Positions 41,873-53,038 are shown, counted from the first letter of the stretch. The stretch is DNA of 64,000 nucleotides from Ostrinia nubilalis (GCF_963855985.1 NW_026973566.1:1922001-1986000); one strand, 5' to 3'. Program-made: numbers and translations. Notes: generated from the sequence alone by a model not told the origin.

Positions 41873-43598
41873 TGTCACGATTGACGTGAACTTCTCGTTA
41901 CTAATATACTTAAACTTTAAAATAAACTAAACATTGTCCATAAAAATATTAAACCTAAAAATAAAACCTTACTTGCTAATATAAACACTACTTACTTAAA
42001 CTATAAACTATAAATAATTAAATACTAAATAAAACTAAACATAATACTAACTAACTTTCAAACAAAATCCTAATCCATACGTCATTTAAATGTGCATCGA
42101 AATGTTACTGCGCTGTATTCGCTATTATAATCGTACGGGTTACTTGGTGTTTTGTTTACCGAGTCTCAAAGTATTAAAAAACTGCCGTGAGGATCGCACC
42201 GGCGGCGCCACGCAGACTAGCTTGGCGGCCGAGACGAGTGCGGTCGTCCCTACTGCATTGAATGCAAACCTAATTTACGCTCGACTATTTCTCATGTCGT
42301 TCATAAGCGATTTACTATTTTCGCATACTTCTATTAGTGCTAGTAACACTTTACTACTGCAAGATCAGTGTTAATTATAATTATTTCAACCCCTTGACCG
42401 GGTATAGGGTTGCCAGGCGTCCGGATAAAGCCGGACATAGTTAGGCTTTTTGATTGCGTGTCCGGCTAAAATAACCGATGTCCGGCCTGTCCGGCTTTTG
42501 TTAGGCTTTTTTTTTTTGGCTGCCGCGCCAGGCGATAGCCACAGAATAAGGCACGCACGCATCAGGACGTTAGGCAACCGATGATGATAGTACTCACTCG
42601 TGAGCTCACTAATTGCACCCCCCCCCCCCCATCGCATGTCCGGCTTTTAGGGTAAAATGTCCGGCCAAATGAAGCACATAGTCCGGCTTTTGTGTTTTTG
42701 GACCTGGCAACCCTAACCGGGTAAGTAATGCATACCTATAAATTAGAAAGTAAGTTAATTTTTGTGCATGACCTTTACATGACCTTCGCATAGGGCGAGT
42801 TAGATATTTGGTTTATTCTGCAATTAATACTATTACTATGATTGTAGTTAGTGTGTAGTAATAATTAATTAGTGTAATTAAGAAACAATACTTAAGAAAT
42901 TATGTACTTCTTGCATTTATTGTCAGTACATAGCACTCACTATGGGTGTAAATTCGATAAATGCTTAAATAAATATCAATTTAGTGGTATTAATAATAAT
43001 ACAAATTAATTACTATATTTCTTAGGTATTTATTTCCTTAGATTGTATTGTAAAGATGTTTATTTTAATTTTAGATGCAAAGATTGCGCAGTTCCTTCTC
43101 GCTTAAAATTTAGCCATTATTATTAGTTAGTTTAATTCCTATCAAAAGTCCTTTCTGCTTTCTTTTGCCATTAACCGTGACTGCCACATCGCGATTTCTA
43201 ATTAGTAGTAGTAGTTCCTGAGCAGTTCGCAGTTTTGTTGGCCAGATAACGGAAGTTCGCGTTCATGTTGCAGTCACGGTGAAAAGTCGGACATTTTACT
43301 AAGTGCCTAATACTCGGTGTTCCAGGGTTTTTATGCCGGACATAATAGTAAAGGCAGTCTACACCACGCTCAAGGAAGGACGAAGCCTACTGAAGCTGTC
43401 GGACACCTACCTCAGGCCAGTGTTGGAACTATTTAACCGTCCCGGTGATACCAAATTATTTCTGATAAGAAAGAACCCGACCCTGAGAGTACTTAATTTT
43501 AGATTTTAATTAATATAAATAATAAGGAATAATAACTGCAGAACTTCAATAAACTTATTATCTTGTATTTGTTCAGTTTCATTCATTACAACGTAACA
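41873..43598 (+). repeat. Gypsy A 3' LTR (with MITE inside)
   Basis: Starts TGTCACGATTG and ends CAACGTAACA, imperfect inverted termini. Without the MITE and its duplicated target it is about 1.4 kb. The last 680 bases match the split 5' LTR, with about four differences; the first kilobase has no counterpart at the 5' side. AATAAA is at 43548-43553. Confidence 0.85.
42405..42715. mobile_element. hAT-type MITE in gypsy A 3' LTR
   Basis: 311 bp with terminal inverted repeats TAGGGTTGCCAGG / CCTGGCAACCCTA and an 8-bp duplication ACCGGGTA at 42397-42404 and 42716-42723. Internally GTCCGGCTTTT-type words are repeated in both orientations and there is a run of 14 C at about 42617. The 8-bp duplication indicates hAT transposase mobilisation. 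No coding sequence. Confidence 0.93.
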
Positions 43599-43738
43599 CT
43601 TGCGCTGTTTCATTGCCTTCTTCACTGCTCATTACGCTTTAAGTATTCATTCCATTGTCATCACTTTATTTTGCACTCATTAATATTATCGAAAACTTAA
43701 AACTTAGTTCGTAATTATCGTTAAATTTAATTTACATC

Positions 43739-44030
43739 ATGAGTAAGTTAACTGAATTGAAAAGGAAACGTAGTTCCTATAAATCCAAGCTTACGCAATT
43801 TGAAACATACTTTTCACGAATTTCTACTTGCGAAAAGCCTAATCCTGTACAGATTAGCGATTTAAACTTAAGATTAGCTAAAATTGAAGAATGGTACAGT
43901 GAATATGACGCGTTGCAGATTGAAATCGAAAGTTGTTTGGAAATTTCAGACGTTGACTGCAAAAAGGAGTACAAATATCGCGAGGAGCTTGAAAACGAGT
44001 ACTTCGCGGTGGTCGGTAGCGCGCGCGAGT
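43739..44030 (+). pseudogene. BEL/Pao gag amino-terminal fragment
   Basis: ATG at 43739 opens a frame beginning SKLTELKRKRSSYKSKLTQF and NLRLAKIEEWYSEYDALQIE, the coiled amino end of BEL/Pao gag proteins. It ends abruptly at about 44030, where an unrelated G-rich hairpin repeat begins. The rest of the element is not in this window. Gypsy A lies directly upstream, so A may have inserted into the leader of this BEL copy. Confidence 0.75.
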
Positions 44031-44040
44031 GGGCAAGGGG

Positions 44041-44150
44041 GCGTCCATAAATTACGTGAGACTTTTAGGGGGGGAGGGGGTCAGCAAAAACCTCACTAAA
44101 TCTCACGTGGGGGAGAGGGGGGGTCTCAGGAAATATCACGTAATTTTTTC
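44041..44150. repeat. Short G-rich hairpin repeat
   Basis: Inverted arms AAATTACGTGA (44049-44059) and TCACGTAATTT (44136-44146) enclose runs of G and a second pair AGTCTC-like/CTCACGTG. It looks like a small MITE end or solo terminal repeat. Confidence 0.6.
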
Positions 44151-44217
44151 CGCAAGAAATAGAGAAATAGAGTTTGCCAGAAAACTGGGTTTAAATCTTA
44201 AGTAAAAAAAATTGGCC

Positions 44218-44262
44218 AAGTGCGTGTCGTGCCACGTGCAGTGTAGGGTTCCGTAGTTCAAA
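44218..44262 (+). repeat. Dispersed repeat, head only (GTTCCGTAG family), copy 2
   Basis: Matches 29188-29231 with a few changes and is truncated directly before a CAAATTCAAATT run that marks the 3' end of the next LINE fragment. Confidence 0.7.
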
Positions 44263-44269
44263 TTCAAAT

Positions 44270-45373
44270 TCAAATATATTTATTCATAAAACATAGGTAC
44301 AAAGGGTGATAATTATAATTACAGTGAGCTCTATGCTTAACCTATTCAGGTACATGAATTATTTTGTGACTTCCGTCAGAATACATAATCAAATTTAAAA
44401 TTATTATTAATTGTCAATTGAAATTAAATTATAGTTCGTTCGTTCGTTATTAGTCAGTCATTACGTTACATTAAATTAAATAAAAATATAAATAAATCAG
44501 AATGTCAAGATATCATCTAAATAATCGTTAATATTATAATAGCATTTGTCAATTAGTAATTTAGATAGTGCATTTTTAAATTCATTATTACATAACATTC
44601 TTAAATTAACAGGCAGATTATTATACAGACGTGGAGCCATAATTATTACACTTTTCTTAAACATGGCAGTTTTACACATTTCAGTGCGTATATAAGGTTT
44701 CCTGGGGCGAAGGCGAACGTCCTTAGCGGATTCTATCAATTGAAATAGGTGTGGATTGCATTTAACAAACTTGCAGCATTCATAGATGTATAGGCTAGGA
44801 AAGGTTAACAAACGTAGAGACTTAAAATATGGCTGGCAGCTCTCTGTTGGTTTCAGTCCACAAATGGCCCTAACGCATTTTTTCTGTGCCTTAAAAATAA
44901 TCTCTCTGTAAGAGGAATTCCCCCAAAATATAATGCCATACCGTAGGGTTGCAACTACATGTCCGTGGTACACCATTAACAGTGCTCTCTGATCCACCAC
45001 TTTAGAGAGCTTATAAAGTGCGAAAGAGGATGTATGTAATTTTTTACAAACATTCAAAGAATGTGATTCCCAAGTCATATTGCTGTCTATAATAACCCCC
45101 AAAAACTTAGCAGTATTTGTATTATTGATATTTGCCCCTCGAATATTGATATTCACATTCTGAGTAAGTTTTCTTTGAGAGAAATGCATTATGTTTGTCT
45201 TTTCTAAATTTATTTTGAGATTATTGTCACTCAACCAAATTGCAATGTTTTTTATAGTATTAGTAATGTCATTATTATAGTCAATATCAATGTCAGATTC
45301 AATAAATATAGTGCTATCGTCAGCAAATAATATTAGTGGATGTTTAGTACACGTAATAATGTCATTGATGTAA
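44270..45373 (-). mobile_element. 5'-truncated CR1/Jockey-group LINE
   Basis: Minus-strand coding from about 45373 to 44497: it opens inside RT with the catalytic FADDSTIF, then SDNNLKINLEKTNIMHF, AKFLGVIIDSNMTWESH and the carboxy-terminal region to a normal stop at 44497. The 3' end is about 44270, where TTTGAATTTGAATTTGAA repeats occur on the minus strand. No stops interrupt the 290 or so codons. It is a different family from the twin-primed LINE. Confidence 0.85.
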
Positions 45374-45384
45374 ATCTATAATAT

Positions 45385-48300
45385 ATAAAGCTCGATTACC
45401 ACTGACTCACTCACTCACTGACTGATCAGGGGTATTTTTGGGGTATTTAGAGGGGAGGGGGGTAAAATTGTTGGTGTTTATTTTTTACTAGATTTTTTGA
45501 CACCCAGGTTTTTTAGATTTTTTGAACCAAAAAACAAAATGGCGGCATTTTTTGAGACATCAACTTTTTTGTTTTTCATCCTGAATTTTTTCTTTTTTGG
45601 TGGTTGGTTGGGGTTGCCAAGGTGTCTTCAAAAATGTGAGAAAAAAACGGAAAAACAAAATGGCCGCGCCGCCATCTTGGATTGAAAATGCGATTTCGGG
45701 GTGTTTTTAGGGAGGTGTCATTCCGAGATGCGCAATTGTTTTTGAAAATTTCTTTTGAGTTTTTGTGACATGTATAGTCTTCTTAAGAGCCCTATTCACA
45801 GATTATCGAAAAACAAGATGGCGGCTGAGCCGTCGGCCATTTTGTTGCGATCAAAAAATTCCCAAACTTTGACACGAATTTTCCGGTAGATGGCGACACC
45901 GGAGTGGGGTACAATGTTCCGGGCGATTGTTGGTCTGTTATTCGAGTGTTGCCATGAATAGGAAAAAACTACCATTTTGGAAGAAAATTTTCCACCACGG
46001 CCCCGGATAGTAGAAAATGGAAATTTCCAGAAATTCCAAAAACTTGGTATGCAGTCTGGTGACATTTGGGGACCCGAATGACATTTTACCATTTTTATCA
46101 AAAAAGTCTGGCAACACTGAAAGTTATGGGGAAAAGTTTTTTTTGCGACATGGGTGTCTTTAAAGTTAGTGACAGACAGAAAGAATTATGGCAGAAAAAA
46201 AATAAAAATGACGTTTGGTCGGGTATACGACCCAGATTATGGGAAAAATCCGAAATGTCAGAAAATCAAAATGGCGGCGGCGTGGGCGGCCATTTTGTAA
46301 AAAGTTGAAAATTTCGAAATTTTAGAATGCATTTTTCGAGTAGTTGGTAACACTTTGGAAAGTCGAGTTGTATGAGGCGATTGTGTGTCTTGTCGAGAGG
46401 TTTCGCTTGGGTGAAGAAATTTCTCCAGTGTTGCCATACCTGAGGAGATTTGGTCCAAAAATGTCGAAAGTAGAAATAACGACTTCCGGTCAAAAATTTG
46501 GATGACGCCTCCTGCAAAAGGGTCGTACAAATGACATTTGATCATTGTCATCTCGATCACCTGGCAACACTGGGAGCTACGGGGAAAAGTATTTTTTTCG
46601 ACATGGGTGTCTTTAAAGTTAAGGACGGATAGAAGGATATATGGGAGAAAAAATCCAAAAATGAGGTTTAGTCGGTTATACGACCCAGATTATGGGAAAA
46701 ATCCGAAATGTCAGAAAATCAAGATGGCGGCTGAGCGGGCGGCCATTTTGTAAAAAGTTTCAGATTTCTGATTTTTCAAATGCATTTTTTGGGTAGTTGG
46801 CAACATTTGGGAAAGTCGAGTTGTTTGTGGCGATTGTGTAGTTTGTCAAGGAGTATCGTTTGGAAAAACAACAATTTCCAGTGTTGCCATACTTTGAGAG
46901 ATTTGATCCAAAAATGAAAAAAATTGAAATAACGACTTTCGGTCAAAAATTTGGATGAAGCCTCCTGCAAATAGGTCAAACTAATGACATTTGACCATTT
47001 TCATCTCGATCACCTGGCAACACTGGGAATTACGGGAACACAAAATTTTGTTACATGGGTGTTTTTAAGGCGTTGCTCCTCGGGACTGGGTGAGGATAGA
47101 AAAAAAGTAAAAATGGGGTTCGGCGCGGAAAATGGTCCAGATTAAGGGAAAAATGCAAAATTTTAGAAATCCAAGATGGCCGCCATATTTTCAGCCGATT
47201 TCGTAATTGAACTAATCTCTCCATACAAATTGTATGCTTAGCACGATTACCACTCAATGACTGACTCACTGATCATGGCCATTTTTGGGGGGTTTAGAGA
47301 GGAGGAGGGTACGAGTAACAGCACTGGTTTTGAACTAGATTTTTCAACACGCAGCTTATCAGATTTTTTGTACTAAAAAACAAAATGGCGGCCTTTTTTG
47401 ACACACCAACTTTTTCGTTTTTCGTCCTGATTTTTTTATTTTTTGGGGGCCGGTTGAAGTTGTCATTTGGTGTTCGAAAATGTGAGAAAAAAACGGAAAA
47501 ACAAAATGGCCGCGCCGCCATCTTGGATTGAAAATTAGATTTCAGGGGTGTGTTTAGGGAGTTGTCATTCTGAGTTGCGCAATGGTTTTTGAAAATTTCT
47601 TTTGAATATTTGTGACATGTATAGTCTTCTTAAGAGCCACTTTCACAGATTATCAAAAAACAAGATGGCGGCTGAGCCGTCGGCCATTTTGTTGCAATTA
47701 TGAAATTCCCTAAAGTTTGACACCAATTTTCCGGTAGATGGCGACACCGGAGTAGGGTACAATGTTCCGAGCGATTGTTGGTCTGTGCCTCGAGTGTTGC
47801 TATGAATCGGAAAAAACTACCATTTTGGTAGAAATTTTTCCACCACGGCCTCGGATAGTAGAAAATGGAAATTTCTAGAAATTCCAAAAAGTTGGTATGC
47901 AGTTTGGTGACGATTGGGGACCCGAATGACATTTCACTATTTTATCAAAAAAGTCTGGCAACACTGAAAGTTACGGGGAAAATAAATTTTCGCGACATGT
48001 CTGACTTTAAAGTTAAGGATAGACAGAAGGAGTTGAGGCAGAAAAAAACTAAAAATGAGGTTTTGTCGGATATACGATCTTAATTATGGGGAAAATCCGC
48101 AATGTCAAAAAATCAAGATGGCGGCTGAGCGGGCGGCCATTTTGTAAAAAGTTGAAAATTTCGAAATTTTGGAATTAATTTTTCGAGTAGTTGGCAACAT
48201 TTTGGAAAGCCGAGTTGTATGAGGCGGATGTGTGTCTTGTCAAGAGGTGTCGCTTGGGTGACAAAATTTCCCCAGTGTTGCCATACTTTGAGAGATTTGG

Positions 48301-49545
48301 TCCAAAAAACTGGTAGAAATAACGACTTCCGGTCAAAAATTTGGACGACGCCTCCTGCAAAGGGGTCGTGCAAATGACATTTGACCATTTTCATCTCGAT
48401 CACCTGGCAACACTGGAAGTTATGGGGAAAAGTATTTTTTGCGACATGGGTGTCTTTAAAGTTAAGGACGGACAGAAGGAGTTATGGCAGAAAAAGTCTG
48501 AAAATGGAGTTTAGTCGGTTATACGACCCACATTATAGGAAAAATCCGAAATATCAGAAAATCAAAATGGCGACCGAGTGCGCGGCCATTTTGTAAAAAG
48601 TTTCAGATTTTTTATTTTTCCAATGCTTTTTTCGGGTAGTTGGTAACATCTGGGAAAGTCGAATTGTATGTGTGTTTTGTCAAGAGGTGTCGCTTGGGTA
48701 AAGAAGTTTCACCAGTGTTGCCATATTTTGGGAGATTTGGTCAAAAAAAAATTAAAAAATGTAAATAATGAGTTCCGGTCAAAAATTTGAATGTGAACTC
48801 GTGCAAAGTAATCCTAAAAAGGTTATTTGACCATTTTCTTCTCGATCACCTGGCAACACTGGAAGCTATGAGAAAGAGTATTTTTTGCGACATGGGTAGG
48901 TTAAGGTATAGTTAAGGAACGGAGAGATGGAGATATGGCAGAAAAAATCTAAAAATGGTGTTTGGTCAGTTATATGACCCTAATTGTTAGAAAAATAAAA
49001 ATCATGGCAAATCAAGATGGCGGCGGAGCAAGCGGCCAATTGGTAAAAAGTTTCATTTTTCTAATTTTTAAAATGCATTATTAGGGTAGTTGGCAATATT
49101 CGCGAAAATTGGGTTGTATGAGGCGTTCATGTGTCTTGTCAAGAGGTATCGCTTGGGTAAAGAAATTTCTGCAATGTTGCCATATTATTGGAGATTTGGT
49201 ATTGGTGGCCTTATATTTTATGAAAGAAATGGAAATAATGACTTCCGGTGATGATTTTTTTTACTGAAACGTGTGCAAATAAGTGAAACTAATGACATTT
49301 GACCATTTTTATCTCGATGACCTGCCAACACTTGGAGTTACGGGATTACACAATTTTTGGACATGAGGTTTTTAAGGCATTGCTGTTCGGAACTCGGTAA
49401 ACTTAGAGAAAAAGTAAAAATGGGGTTCGGTGCGGAAAGTAGTCCAGATCAAAGAAAAAATACAAAATTTTGAAAATCCAAGATGGCCGCCAAGCTGTCA
49501 ATCGCTTTCGTAACCGAACTAAATTCTCGATACAAATTGTATACA
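45385..49545. repeat. Hierarchical tandem repeat rich in ATGGCGGC/GCCATTTT pairs
   Basis: Two large direct units, 45385-47235 and 47236-49545, share the order: CGATTACCACT head, GACTCACTCACTGA-type repeats, AAAACAAAATGGCGGC, ATGGCCGCGCCGCCAT, a GATGGCGACACCGGAGT segment, then a subunit of about 450 bp repeated three times in unit 1 and four times (last one partial) in unit 2, and a TACAAATTGTAT end. Subunits begin near 46077, 46530, 46983, 47925, 48374, 48817 and 49290 (words CACCTGGCAACACT). Open frames are numerous, but they are parallel repeats in different frames with no domain, so I do not call genes. Confidence 0.85.
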
Positions 49546-49815
49546 GGAGCTTACTAAGGCGAGACCCAAGGCCGAACGATAGTTCAAAGAACGAAAATCG
49601 CCACATTGGCCATGGAATATGCTGAGTGGAGTCCATTGCGATGGACATCGCTGTGCGACAGGGTGGCACTGCTCAGTTTACTTTCACTGTGCTTTCACTT
49701 TCATTGTATGCTTTATGTCACCTATGTCTTATTTACTTTTTTTTTCTATTATTTACATCTTTTGTCTTCTGTGATGTCCATGGCAATAAATGTTTCTTTC
49801 TTTCTTTCTTTCCAT
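49546..49815 (+). other. Retroposon 3' tail with (TTTC)n
   Basis: Ends GGCAATAAATGTTTCTTTCTTTC, a poly(A)-signal word followed by a short tandem tail, the form of a LINE or SINE 3' end. No RT coding and no convincing pol III A/B boxes were identified. Confidence 0.45.
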
Positions 49816-49849
49816 AAATTTAATTTTAATATTTAAGACAGGATTGCAG

Positions 49850-50300
49850 CCCAGTGTTATCTGGGGGCACGGCAGTGCCCCCACCAAGTCGAGCAAAAAA
49901 GCGGCACGGCCGTACCATCCTTTTCTCGAAGCAATTCAGGCCATTTTCGACCGCCTGTAACTTCGTTGTGGATAAAACTAGAAGGCTGAATTTTCATTAG
50001 CTATGCAGGCATTGTAAAGACACGGTATATTTAAAATTTCATTCAATTTGAACCAGTAGTTTAAGAATTATAACGGGTCAAAGTTACTTAATTTTGTCAC
50101 TCACTGACTCACTGACTCACCGATCATCAAAACTCTAAGGCACTTCTAGCAGACCTAGAAGCTTCAAATTTGGAATATAAGTAGTGTTTGGTGTATGAAT
50201 CAAGGAAAAACTAAAATATTTAGGGGCACGGTAGCGCAACCGCCAAGTCGAGTAAAATTTTTCAATTTTGGTCCAGTTTTCTAGATACATAACTGCTGTC
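49850..50300. repeat. Unclassified repeat with GGGGCACGG...CAAGTCGAG words
   Basis: The words GGGGGCACGGCAGTGCCCCC (a 20-bp palindrome-like hairpin near 49863) and, near 50223, GGGGCACGGTAGCGCAACCG with CCAAGTCGAG recur, and there is a GACTCACTGACTCACTGACT run near 50100 like that at 45400. No coding frame. Confidence 0.5.
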
Positions 50301-50325
50301 TACAAAATACAAAAAGAAATGAGAT

Positions 50326-50645
50326 CCCATCAAAAACAATACTTGTCAAAAAAACCAAGTCTCGCAACTCAGTTGTTCTACGGTAAAAAGTTGTGAGATC
50401 CATGTAATACCAAGTCCAGGCCAGGAAATCTTTAACGTTTTACATAAATATATTGACTTGGCCATCGCATGAAAACACGTGTAAATTAAATTATTTAGTG
50501 CGATGGCCAAGTCAATAATTTATGTAAAACGTTAAAGATTTCCTGGCCTGGACTTGGTATTAGGTACATGGATCTCACAACTTTTTACCGTAGAACAACT
50601 GAGTTGCGAGACTTGGTTTTTTTGACAAGTATTGTTTTTGATGGG
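50326..50645. repeat. Near-perfect long palindrome (145-bp arms)
   Basis: The left arm 50326-50470 and right arm 50499-50645 are reverse complements over their whole length with only a handful of differences, mostly near the loop (28 bases). The outer ends are CCCATCAAAAACAATAC and its complement. Outside the arms no target duplication is obvious. A transcript through it would fold into a long double-stranded RNA. Confidence 0.92.
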
Positions 50646-50891
50646 TAAGAATATTACTTGCGCATATAGCAGCTATTTCCACAAAGTTTGATTGCTATCT
50701 AAAAAGAAATATCAGTTAGGAGAAAAATTTCGAATGGAAAATGTCCACAGGAAATTAAATCGATTTCTTAAAAAAATTTAGTATTGTTAGTTAGGAGGTA
50801 TTGCCACTTTACCATTGGTATGTATTCTAATCATGCCGACAAAGTAATAAAACAAAATTTAAAAAAATATTTTTAGGGTAGCTTCCCTATA

Positions 50892-51155
50892 CAGGGTGTT
50901 AGGTAAATGGGTATATGAGCCGACACTAGCCCATGTTAACATGGTCATATAAATGGTATGGTGAGGTCAGAAATTTGATATCATCATTTTAATTTTTTTA
51001 ATTTTCATACAAAATAAATTTTATAAAATCCGATTTGTATGAAAATTAAAATAATTAAAATGAAGATATAAATTTTCTGACTTCACCATACCATTTATAT
51101 GACCATGTTAACATGGGTTAGTGTCGGCTCACATACCCATTTACCTAACACCCTG
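50892..51155. mobile_element. MITE with TA duplication, terminal CAGGGTGTTAGGTAAATGG
   Basis: 264 bp; the inverted repeats extend over more than 100 bp from CAGGGTGTTAGGTAAATGGG inward, so it is almost entirely a hairpin. Flanked by TA on both sides, consistent with Tc1/mariner-type mobilisation. Confidence 0.88.
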
Positions 51156-51196
51156 TATAAAGTGGGGATTTTTTTTTCATCTTCTACCCCATCTGT

Positions 51197-51565
51197 CAAG
51201 GTCACCCAAAGAGCGATGGAGCGTGCTATGCTCGGAGTTTCCCTGCGTGATCGAATCAGAAATGAGGAGATCCGTAGGAGAACCAGAGTGACTGACATAG
51301 CCCGCAGAATCGCTAAAATCAAGTGGCAGTGGGCGGGGCACATAGCTCGAAGAGCTGATGGCCGCTGGGGTAGGAAAGTTCTTGAGTGGCGACCACGAGC
51401 TGGAAGACGTAGCGTGGGCAGGCCTCCCACTAGGTGGACCGACGATCTGGTGAAGGTCGCGGGAAGTACCTGAATGCAAGCGGCGCAGGACCGGTCTTTG
51501 TGGAAATCCTTGGGGGAGGCCTTTGTCCAGCAGTGGACGTCTTTCGGCTGAAACGACGAACGACG
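51197..51565 (+). mobile_element. RTE-like LINE 3' fragment
   Basis: 5'-truncated copy that encodes the last part of the same RTE-type ORF as 27174-27791 (MERAMLGVSLRDRIRNEEIR, WQWAGHIARR, VGRPPTRWTDDLVKVAG), then a short UTR and an ACGACGAACGACG tail. An 11-bp duplication ACCCCATCTGT lies at 51186-51196 and 51566-51576. The coding ends early at a TGA after KVAGST. It is inserted in the dispersed repeat that continues at 51577. Confidence 0.9.
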
Positions 51566-51576
51566 ACCCCATCTGT

Positions 51577-51812
51577 GGGGTATCGTTGGATAGGTCTTTT
51601 ATAATGGCTTAGGGGTATCTAAGACTATTTTTTTATTTAAACGGATCCCGTTTGCAAAATATTAAAGTAGCACTTTTTGATCGAGTAACTTAGGGCGACC
51701 CCCATTAAAAGTGTTAAGATGAAGTACTAATTGCTTGCTTCAGAAATATATTGCGGTAATGACGGGCAACTACGGAACCCTACACTGCGCGTGGCACGAC
51801 ACGCACTTGGTT
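51577..51812 (-). repeat. Dispersed repeat (GTTCCGTAG family), copy 3
   Basis: Inverse orientation to 29188-29600 and shorter, missing about 150 bp of the middle. Its outer part was split by the RTE fragment: the ACCCCATCTGT duplication is part of this repeat. Confidence 0.75.
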
Positions 51813-51829
51813 AACTGGTTTATATTTAT

Positions 51830-52490
51830 AGATTAGAGGGCAGTGCGTTTAATTACACTAAGGGTAGTTTCACAGGACGGCTCCGGAGGTACCAGTGGCG
51901 AGTGGTGGAGGCTGTCTAGGCATAGTGACTGCGACATTGGGTAGCATGATCATTTGCCAACCGGATGACACTAGCATTGACGGGCTACGGGTCATAATAC
52001 TTGCCCTTTTAATAGGCCTCGAACAGTGACCACCAGGACAATACATTCATGCCGCACACTGAAAGCCGAAGGCGTAATGACGTTTTCCTTGTGTGAGACC
52101 GAATAGGGACCGCTGACGAATGTTTGAGGCACACGCCAATACTCCTGGTAATGTCCCGCGTTCTCAACTCATATGGTCCTACCCATCTGGCAGGGTGATA
52201 AGCCCCACCACATGGGAGCAGCCCTTGTGGGTAGTTATATTCTACACATTTTTATAGATTTTAATTCTTATTATTTCTCAAGCAAGAATCAGTAACTTGT
52301 ACATACATAGGTTATATAGGTACTTGTGCGAGGCAACGAGCGCGCATTATGAAATAACTAGCGACCTCCCGCGACTTCGTACGCGTGGATCTCGTTTTAC
52401 CCCCTTTACCGAAATTTCTTTCAGCCATCTCACTAACTTTTGTGTGTTATAAATTGTAGTTATTAATTAAATAAATAAATATTATTGGAT
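51830..52490. other. Unassigned, moderately GC-rich, probably repetitive
   Basis: No reading frame of interest. About 51870-52250 is denser in G+C than the flanks and contains many short inverted words (for example CCTACCCATCTGGCAGGG). Near 52370 GCGACCTCCCGCGACTTCGT resembles a motif I remember from lepidopteran repeats, but this is not secure. Confidence 0.35.
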
Positions 52491-52493
52491 ATA

Positions 52494-53038
52494 CAGGGTG
52501 GAATTTTGTAAAGCCACCTAGAGGGAAAGTTTTTTTTTATGCTAGACAAGGCAGGTATTTGACCGCAATCGCACCTGTTGTTAAGTGAGATGCAGTCTAG
52601 GATGATACATATCAGTACAGTAAGTACTCATAATACTGTAGATAGAAAATTTTACTGAAAGAAAACATTTCTCTGTTTTTGAAAAGAAAGAGAACTGCAT
52701 TGAAAGATTTTCGAAAATTGTCCACCATACCATACAATGTATTTCGTACATAAATAAAATAATTTAAGATTTCGTGGTTTTCATTTCATTTGATTTATCA
52801 AGTTTGTTAAAGAGATTTCATCCTTATACTTAACCCTAACAGTTGATGCAATAAAAATACAGGTTGTAATTTTTAATAGATTTCAGTTGGTTTGATTCTG
52901 GGTGTGGCAAGAAAATGTTTGTAAATCTTTGAATGTAGTTCTCTTTAAAAATAAAGGAATGTTTTCTTTGAGAAAAAAGTTCTATCTACAATATTAAAAG
53001 TACTTTCCCTCCAGGTGGCATTATAAAATTCCACCCTG
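52494..53038. mobile_element. MITE with TA duplication, terminal CAGGGTGGAATTTTGTAAAG
   Basis: 545 bp; inverted repeats of about 38 bp (CAGGGTGGAATTTTGTAAAG, then CCACCTAGAGGGAAAGT, against ACTTTCCCTCCAGGTGGC at the right end). TA flanks both sides. The internal AT-rich part shows repeated ACATTTCTCTGTTTTTGA-like words in inverted copies but no transposase. Confidence 0.85.

Larger units (their letters stand above)
4547..43598 (+). mobile_element. Ty3/gypsy retrotransposon A, expanded by nested insertions
   Basis: The element consists of scattered segments. The 5' LTR remnant is at 4547-4650 plus 23424-24002, followed by a PBS-like TGGCGCCCATTCTCGC at 24005. Gag is at 24521-25694 and a pol linker at 27803-28047. 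RT and RNase H lie at 29784-30947, the RNase H end and start of integrase at 35694-36107, and integrase at 40824-41811. A polypurine tract at 41859-41869 precedes the 3' LTR at 41873-43598. Between these segments sit element B (with C and D inside), an unassigned CpG-rich insert, an RTE fragment, a Transib-like element, an R1-clade element with a Penelope fragment inside, and a LINE. Where target duplications are visible, the interrupted gypsy sequence resumes directly after them. The 5' LTR lacks roughly the first kilobase of the 3' LTR. No protease motif was found between gag and RT. Confidence 0.88.

Noticed and set aside
42386..42791. Minus-strand frames over the hAT MITE
   Set aside because: They cross terminal inverted repeats and a homopolymer C run; the element is non-coding.
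45497..49669. Many 60-100 codon frames on both strands in the ATGGCGGC-rich repeats
   Set aside because: They occur in parallel in repeated subunits, in inconsistent frames, with runs of Phe and Lys from T- and A-rich DNA, and have no recognisable domain.
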